Positions 58,620-64,000 of a DNA stretch of 64,000 bases are shown here, in pieces. Source of the stretch: Bombardia bombarda (Eukaryota > Ascomycota > Sordariomycetes > Sordariales > Lasiosphaeriaceae). The stretch lies in NCBI GenBank assembly GCA_030512295.1, contig JAULSR010000002.1:9672001-9736000 (forward strand), written 5' to 3'. The position numbers and the translations under genes are program-made. Below the pieces are notes generated by a model. It did no database searches. It saw nothing but the letters and a program-made list of their open reading frames with translations, and was not told the DNA's origin. The first letter of the stretch is position 1. Each line of letters opens with the position of its first letter.

Positions 58620-58659
58620 GACTGACTGACTGACTGACTGACTGACTGACTGACTGACT
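58620..58659. repeat. (GACT)10 microsatellite
   Basis: Ten perfect GACT units, 40 nt. On the minus strand it translates as a Ser-Val-Ser-Gln repeat, producing a misleading open frame. Confidence 0.97.
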
Positions 58660-59176
58660 CAAATGCGATATTCCCGTACCGACGTGGTGCATCCCGTCCC
58701 GAGGGTTGACGTGTGCTCCTCATCGCATCCATCACCCCGTCAGATTATCCAGCACTCCGGGCCATGACATACCTACCTTAAAAAACCTATTTCCTGTATA
58801 GATGGCAGTGACGGGGTAACTACGTCTACCCCACTCATGTTTGCCAGTGGATTGATTGGTGCTGTTCAACCCAAGTAAGGGATAAATATTCAGGAAACAG
58901 GCAGACGACTAGGCAGGAAGGCAGGCGCCAAGGCAGACAGGCAAATAAGAAGCACGCAACATAGTGTAGGTGCTGATGCTGCCTGCCTGGCATTTTTGCA
59001 GCCATGATTAGCCCATTAGCTCATATGTATAGCTGAAGTTGCCTTCTTTGCCTCACCAGACCAGATAGCGCGTCAGATGATTGGAGGGTTGGGGGAGGGA
59101 GGTGGTCCTCGATGTGGCCGGCCCTTGGCGGGAGTTGGAACTAGGATGTACTGTGTAAGTGGCATGCGCATGGATG

Positions 59177-59207
59177 GGCCGGGAGGGAGGGAGGGAAGGA
59201 GGGAGGG
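59177..59207 (+). other. G-quadruplex-forming G-rich tract
   Basis: At least six GGG runs separated by 1-5 nt (GGGCCGGGAGGGAGGGAGGG and onward), far above the four needed for an intramolecular quadruplex, followed by A8. It lies about 275 bp upstream of the ATG at 59482. Confidence 0.6.
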
Positions 59208-59481
59208 AAAAAAAAGGGATGTCGCGCGCCGCCTCTCTGCATATCGTGGGAATCGGACATCGTGATCCCACGGCCTGAAATACCGGGACGGTCCCTACAC
59301 CCAACCCACACATGATCCTGGCGGTCTGAAAGGGCTGAAGCCACCATGCGGCCATTCCTTCTTCTTATTCTTCCTCATCTGCCGTTCTCGTCAACACCAA
59401 CATCTCACTCACAGCGGCGCACTCCTTACCTTCTTACCTAAGGTAACCAACCAGTTGTTGCACCCTCTGATAGCCACAACA

Positions 59482-60021
59482 ATGGCCGCCAACAACATCC
59501 CCAACGGCGTCATCGAAGCCCGCCAAGGGCGCATCATTACGCAAATAATCACCCGCCCAACCACCACCATCATAACCTACGTGACCCTCGGCAACGGCCC
59601 CGTCGATCCCACCGCCGCCGCCGCCGCACCTCCTCCCCCACCGCCTCCCGAACCATCACCAACCGACACCACCGTGGTCGAGCCCACGTCCTCCTCCCCG
59701 GGCCTCTCTTCTGCCCAGATTGGCGCCATCCTGGGAGCCGTCTTTGGGGCTATCGTCATCTTGCTCATCGCCTGCTACTGCGTCTCCCTACAGCGGCGGC
59801 TGCGGCGCCAGCGCGAGCGCGAGTACATCCTGACGATGCGCGAGACCATGACGGTGAGCGACTCGTTTATATCCATAGACGAGAGCCAGGACTCGTGGCG
59901 GCGCAAGATTCCCACCCAGCCGCTGGTGCCGCCACCCGCCGTCTTCCCGCCTACCGATCGCTATGGCAGGGTCTACCATACGCCGCAGCCGCAGATCAGG
60001 AACGTGAGGCGGTTTCCTTGA
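59482..60021 (+). CDS. Small Pro-rich single-pass membrane protein
   Basis: 179 residues, one exon, from the ATG in ACAATGGCC; the frame extends upstream only to a TTG. A short N-terminal Thr/Ile-rich segment (IITQIITRPTTTIITYVT) is followed by Ala5-Pro8 and a Ser/Thr/Pro stretch. A transmembrane helix lies at about residues 80-103 (GAILGAVFGAIVILLIACYC), then a basic stop-transfer RRLRRQRERE. The cytoplasmic tail ends in Pro/Tyr/Arg-rich sequence. There is no signal peptide, so the helix probably acts as signal anchor. I do not recognise a family; similar small mucin-like membrane proteins are common in filamentous fungi. Confidence 0.65.
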   Translation: MAANNIPNGVIEARQGRIITQIITRPTTTIITYVTLGNGPVDPTAAAAAPPPPPPPEPSPTDTTVVEPTSSSPGLSSAQIGAILGAVFGAIVILLIACYCVSLQRRLRRQREREYILTMRETMTVSDSFISIDESQDSWRRKIPTQPLVPPPAVFPPTDRYGRVYHTPQPQIRNVRRFP

Positions 60022-60671
60022 GGGGGCTGAATGAGTGGTGGAGTCAGAGCTGGTATCTTGTGCCTTCCTCTGGGCGTTTGCGATAGAGCGGTCGATGGAA
60101 TCGCAGTTGTGGTAGGGGGTGATGAATGGATGTCGTTTTGTTGGCGAGGATAAGGATCCCAAGGGTCAGTTTACGCAGTTGTGGTTCTGCAGAGTTCCTT
60201 GTGTTACGAGATGAGGCTGGACTCGTCCCTGACCTCCCTGAGAGACAGACAATGGTAAGAGCTGTTCCATTTCTTGCTCGTGTCCGTGACAGGACATGGA
60301 TGCTGACTGGAGACAGGGCTAAACGCCATCGACGGTTACAGTTTCAGGCCCAGAGAAGAAGCTTTGGGAAAGACTTCGGTTTCGGCTGCTTTGGGTTTCT
60401 GCCCTGTCAGGTTTCTTAATGGGTGGCACTGTCGTCGTCTTAGCTGCACAACATCGACAGGCACTTACCATGATGTCACGTCCGTCTTGTTGTTGAGCCT
60501 CAGACGTAGGATGCATAACACTGGCTGGAATCTTTCCAAGAGGACAGGGCAACCATCTTAGGTTATGAGGAAGAGGGGTGGATGATCCAGGTGAGGTAAC
60601 TAACGATACATGATATCCAATACTGAGAAACGCACGCGTAACATGTCCGCTCCCCAGTAGGATCTCTTGAG
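60022..60671. other. Convergent spacer
   Basis: 650 nt between the 3' ends of the small membrane protein and the CCC1-type gene. The minus-strand frame running through it is an antisense or out-of-frame shadow of the latter. No gene recognised. Confidence 0.5.
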
Positions 60672-61811
60672 TTATGGCACAGCGGGAGCAGAAGCAGAAA
60701 TCGCCTCCGTTCCTGTTTCCACCATGACAACGCGCATGCTCTCGAAAATCATGACGCACAGCACGGCAGCACCCGCAGCAAAGCCGCCCAGTGCAGCCAT
60801 GACCAGGCCTTCCCAGCCGCTGTGACGGAATTCTCTCCAGGGTATCCTCCCACCACGACGCAAATGCAGCTGGTCCGTCGAACATTCTTCTTGCTGCCGG
60901 CGGTTCAGCACATAGTCTTTTGAGAAGCCAAACAAAAATAGGGCAGCAATGCAGACAGCGAAACTCCAGATTAGACCATCCGTGATGTTGGTGACGATGA
61001 AGTATGGGAACAGAGGTAAACTGCCGCCGAGGAGGTAGCCCAGCGCCACAAACAAGCCGGCTGTGATGGGCGAGCGGACAGGGTCTTCTTCTCGTGCCTT
61101 TGATGTCATCCCTCCTCCGCAGCCATCCTGGGCAGCTGCCGAGGCCAGAAACTCTGCAATCTCTGGCCGGCAGCTGACATGTTCCGCAACTAAAGCCAGA
61201 AGGTACGGCGGTAGCTTCAGGGGTTTGAGGTATCTCTCTACTGGCTGAGGGAACCAGCAATCCTCCTCTTCTTGGTCGTATATCTTTTCCTCCTCCTGCT
61301 CTTGGCCAGCACTGGCAGCGGCAGCGGCAGCATTCTTCTCGCCCTTAGCAGACAGGTAACCGCCAATTCCCATGCTGATGCAGCCGGCGCAGATCTCGGC
61401 CATGCCTGCGTATATGACAGTGTCTGTGTGGCCGAGCCACGAGAGGCCGGCCGTGAGCGCAAACGGGACCGTTAAGCCGTCGGCGAACCCGAGAGTAAAG
61501 TCGGCGAAGAAGCGGGTCATGTAGTTGAGCGTAAACCGTCGCGAGCTCGTTTCGGCGACAGAGATGGGCTCGTTGTTGCCCAGAGGCTTCTGGGCCATGG
61601 AGGGAGTCATGGAGGGCGGAAGGTAGCCATTCTCGATGCCGTGTCGATCGTCGTCGTTCGTATCGGGCTGGCTCTGTTGCTGCTGATACTGCTGCCTGAG
61701 CTCGGTGTATAACGGAACGGGGAGGGATACACTGCGATTGGAACTGGGCCGAAGTTTAGCGGTGGTTGGCTTGCTTAGGCCAACCGAACGAAGGAAGCTG
61801 TTCAGCGACAT
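60672..61811 (-). CDS. CCC1: Vacuolar iron transporter, CCC1/VIT1 family
   Basis: Single exon, 379 residues. About 90 hydrophilic residues precede helix 1 (FFADFTLGFADGLTVPFALT), which contains the conserved Asp of the VIT metal path. Helix 2 is AEICAGCISMGIGGYLSAKG with the conserved Met and Gly. A cytosolic Glu-rich domain (about 155-245, EQEEEKIYDQEEEDCW) follows, then helices 3-5 (PITAGLFVALGYLLGGSLPL, IWSFAVCIAALFLFGFS, GLVMAALGGFAAGAAVLCVM). This is the five-helix VIT layout. Family role: H+-coupled import of Fe2+ (and Mn2+) into the vacuole for storage and detoxification. Fungal homologues are repressed by HapX in low iron; a CCAAT box lies on the same strand 435 bp upstream (62250-62246), followed after 11 nt by ATT, one base off the CSAATN12RWT consensus. 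Regulation is inferred. Confidence 0.92.
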   Translation of the reverse strand: MSLNSFLRSVGLSKPTTAKLRPSSNRSVSLPVPLYTELRQQYQQQQSQPDTNDDDRHGIENGYLPPSMTPSMAQKPLGNNEPISVAETSSRRFTLNYMTRFFADFTLGFADGLTVPFALTAGLSWLGHTDTVIYAGMAEICAGCISMGIGGYLSAKGEKNAAAAAASAGQEQEEEKIYDQEEEDCWFPQPVERYLKPLKLPPYLLALVAEHVSCRPEIAEFLASAAAQDGCGGGMTSKAREEDPVRSPITAGLFVALGYLLGGSLPLFPYFIVTNITDGLIWSFAVCIAALFLFGFSKDYVLNRRQQEECSTDQLHLRRGGRIPWREFRHSGWEGLVMAALGGFAAGAAVLCVMIFESMRVVMVETGTEAISASAPAVP

Positions 61812-63545
61812 GGCAAAGGTGACGATGGCGGGTCCGGAAGGCTGGAAGCCGGGAAGGAATCCACGAATCGTCTCGAGGCCATTGCCGCGAATGTCACGGC
61901 TTTTTCTCGTGCAGAGGGCGAATGTTTCTACTTGGTCGTGGGCTGATTTAGACCGTGAGCCCTCTGTGGTTGCTTTTCCTGGACTCGGTCAGGCGGGACG
62001 TCTCCGACGCCACTCCCAAAGCTTGTCTGGCGCGCTTTGGAGGCCATTTTTGTGTGTATCCATCATCGTCAGTAGTTGCAAATGCTGAAAGGTGGTGCAA
62101 GTCGTAGGTGGCGACACCAACACAAGCTAAGCTATTTGTTGTTTGTGGAGAGTGACCGCGTCCACAACTTGCCTGTCTGTGGGTCCCCTCTGCCGAGGTG
62201 AAAATTGCAGTGGACTTGCGACCCCTGTCGTAATCCATGGCTATGATTGGTTGATTGAAAGTCGGACCCACCAACCCCCAGCTGTTCTTCATTGCGAGCC
62301 CTTTTCCCCGCATTGCACCGATGCTCCATCTACCTAGGTACCTAAGGTAGGTAGCTCAGGTTCTGGTACATTGACTACTAGAGAATAAGTGATCATAAAC
62401 CCTTTTACCTGCTCAACTAAACCCATACACTACATACGGGCATTTTGGCGATAAATTTTGGTCTTTTGTATCATCAGTCCAGCTTTTATTGGGAGAATAC
62501 CTCTAGATAGAAATTTGTTTGGAAGTAAGTACTGAGGTACTAGTACATACTGAAGCTCGAGCCGATACAAAAGGGGTCATCGCCTTCTCCTGAACTGCTC
62601 CCTGACCTTTTATATTTAGTTTTCCGAACAATCAACTGAAGTTCTCCCACAAATAAAAATGGAATATATTCTAGTCTTTGACCCCATATTGTTTGTACAG
62701 CATGTCGATATTCCAGGGGTGCCTTCGTAGTAAACAAATATTCACTCCTTAGGTAGGCATACCCCTGACTCTCAACTCTCAAGACCAATTGTGTCATTGT
62801 TGTTCCCGAGTAGGCCGATGTCAGGCAATCTTCCAACCTTGGCCATGATGAAATCCAGACTGGGTAAATTTTCACGTCATGGCTGCCCCTTTTGTCACCT
62901 TCTCAGACGTGTATTGCTCCTTTCATCATGGGGCATGCCAGTCGAAGGCGGTGGTCGAGTGACAACCGATAAGCACTGACATGCTACTAGACTCCTAGGT
63001 CAAGTGTCTCTCCCCTACATAGCTACTGTGCGATGTCCCATTCCTGCGGTGCTCACGTGTGGTTTCCGTGCTGTTGATTTGGTCTTAATGTTTACCTAGT
63101 CATTGCCTTCTTTCAATTTCCACCAATGTGCATGTCGGCACCTATACATCCGGCTGTGGACTAGTCCATTCCACGCCTGTCATCTTACGTAGTGCTTGGG
63201 CAGATCTTAGAGGAAAAGGAAGCAGCATGATCAACAATGATCGCTACCTTTGCACTAGAGATTCTAAACAAGGGAGTTCTGAGCCTGGTGATCAGTCAAG
63301 ATTGGGAATGTGGTTGACGAAATACTCGCATCACGCAGTCTGTAAAGAGAAGAGCGTTAGTCACAGGATATGTCGGTTGAGACTCAAGTTACAGTAGACG
63401 ACTTTCAAACATAAATAGAGAGACAATTATGTTGCGAACCGTTCAAGAAATCACACCATCACAGCACCACAACAGACTCAACACAGACAACCCAGACATA
63501 CCCATCCCACCTTCAGTTCCCATCCAACACCCCACAGCCGTCAAC
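61812..63545. other. Divergent intergenic region
   Basis: Separates the start codons of the CCC1-type gene (minus) and the secreted protein (plus). It has an interleaved inverted motif CTACCTAGGTACCTAAGG continuing into TAGGTAG at 62330-62354. An ATG-started 111-codon minus frame at 62875-62540 has somewhat protein-like composition but no family signal; not called. Confidence 0.45.
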
Positions 63546-64000
63546 ATGAAGTGCTTCACCATTTTTGCCGCCTCCTTGGCCAGCCTGGTCGCTGCCGCCC
63601 CTTTCAGCAACATGCAATCTGCCACTGACTCGGCACACACCGTCGACACGGTTGCATCGAGCGACAACACCAACAATGCGGCCTCTTCTCAGGTCCAGGC
63701 CATGGCCAAAGCCATGATGATGGAAATCATCAACCAGCAGCCCGACATGGACGAATCTGTCAAGCGGACTCTGATGGCCGCTGCTGACCTGAGCCAGGCC
63801 GATATGGATGCCCGTGCTCAAGCCAAGACCCAAGGGGCAGCAAAGGTTGCTCGCATGATGAACATGAAGGACCAGGTCGAGGCCATGGGTCAGACTCAGG
63901 CCACCAACACCGAGATGATGAACTCAGCCATGATGGCTGAGCGCAGCGTCAACATGGAGCACGCAGCCCAAGTGGCCAGCATGATGGGCCAGGTCGACAA
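63546..64000 (+). CDS. Secreted Met-rich protein, 3' end outside the window
   Basis: The ATG at 63546 opens a frame that runs off the right edge (151 codons visible). The first ~18 residues are a clear signal peptide (MKCFTIFAASLASLVAAA) with a cleavage site before PFSN. The mature part is Ala/Gln/Met-rich with no cysteine and a helical pattern; methionine makes up roughly one residue in six, in groups such as MAKAMMMEI, ARMMNMKDQ, EMMNSAMMAE and ASMMGQ. It follows a C/A-rich leader typical of highly expressed fungal genes. I do not recognise a family. Met-rich helices can bind copper(I) or act as surface-active proteins, but neither is shown. Confidence 0.75.
   Translation, partial: MKCFTIFAASLASLVAAAPFSNMQSATDSAHTVDTVASSDNTNNAASSQVQAMAKAMMMEIINQQPDMDESVKRTLMAAADLSQADMDARAQAKTQGAAKVARMMNMKDQVEAMGQTQATNTEMMNSAMMAERSVNMEHAAQVASMMGQVD

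Larger units (their letters stand above)
56137..59481. other. Gene-poor region with short repeats
   Basis: No gene recognised in 3.3 kb. It holds near-repeats of GTTGTAAATAGG and GTACGTGGTG at about 56985-57050, a perfect 12-bp palindrome GTAGGTACCTAC at 57082-57093, a (GACT)10 microsatellite at 58620 and a G-rich tract at 59177. A 192-codon frame (58735-58157, minus) spans the microsatellite and is judged spurious. Confidence 0.45.

Noticed and set aside
58157..58735. 192-codon minus-strand frame
   Set aside because: It reads through the (GACT)10 microsatellite, which gives a Ser-Val-Ser-Gln repeat; the rest lacks any family signal.
62540..62875. 111-codon minus-strand frame beginning with ATG
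   Set aside because: Composition is mildly protein-like but there is no domain, no signal peptide and no homologue I recognise; could be tested by RNA-seq.
1..64000. CRISPR arrays, operons, riboswitches
   Set aside because: The DNA is eukaryotic nuclear; the only regular arrays are short head-to-tail mini- and microsatellites without spacers. No thiamine or other riboswitch motif was recognised.

Overview
The window is nuclear DNA of a filamentous ascomycete (Pezizomycotina, most likely Sordariomycetes). The evidence is short GT-AG introns of about 60 to 160 nt with CTAAC/CTGAC branch sites, a single dispersed 5S rRNA gene, intron-bearing tRNA genes, and fungal-only families (CBM21 phosphatase-targeting subunit, WSC domain, fungal rhodopsin-like membrane protein, F-box/ankyrin proteins, CCC1). 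Species cannot be read from the sequence.

Layout. The left edge holds the 3' part of the RIO1 kinase gene. A tRNA-Asp follows at 1.7 kb, then about 21 kb with no gene I can defend (1.8-23.1 kb), rich in homopolymer tracts and short tandem repeats. At 23.1-25.6 kb is a two-exon glycogen-targeting PP1 regulatory subunit (Gac1/Pig1 type) with a long pyrimidine-rich leader. A small Pol III group follows (5S rRNA + and tRNA-Lys -, 27.2-27.9 kb), then a six-exon single-pass membrane protein (29.1-31.0 kb).

From 31 to 48 kb the region looks accessory: a type III polyketide synthase on the minus strand with an apparent 1-nt frameshift, two F-box/ankyrin genes with a partial third copy between them, an MFS exporter of DHA1 type, a seven-helix rhodopsin-like membrane protein, and a broken secreted PQQ-propeller/WSC gene. 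From 50 to 64 kb are a CSC1/OSCA-type stress-gated cation channel, an HNH-nuclease-domain gene with more AT-rich coding sequence, a small Pro-rich membrane protein, a CCC1/VIT vacuolar iron transporter and, cut by the right edge, a Met-rich secreted protein.

How they fit together. Most genes are independent housekeeping or surface functions. Only the 31-46 kb block suggests a shared accessory history: polyketide synthase, duplicated ankyrin genes, exporter and receptor-like protein, with two damaged genes. No operon logic applies. Exon structures were worked out by hand from splice signals and reading frame; none has RNA support here.
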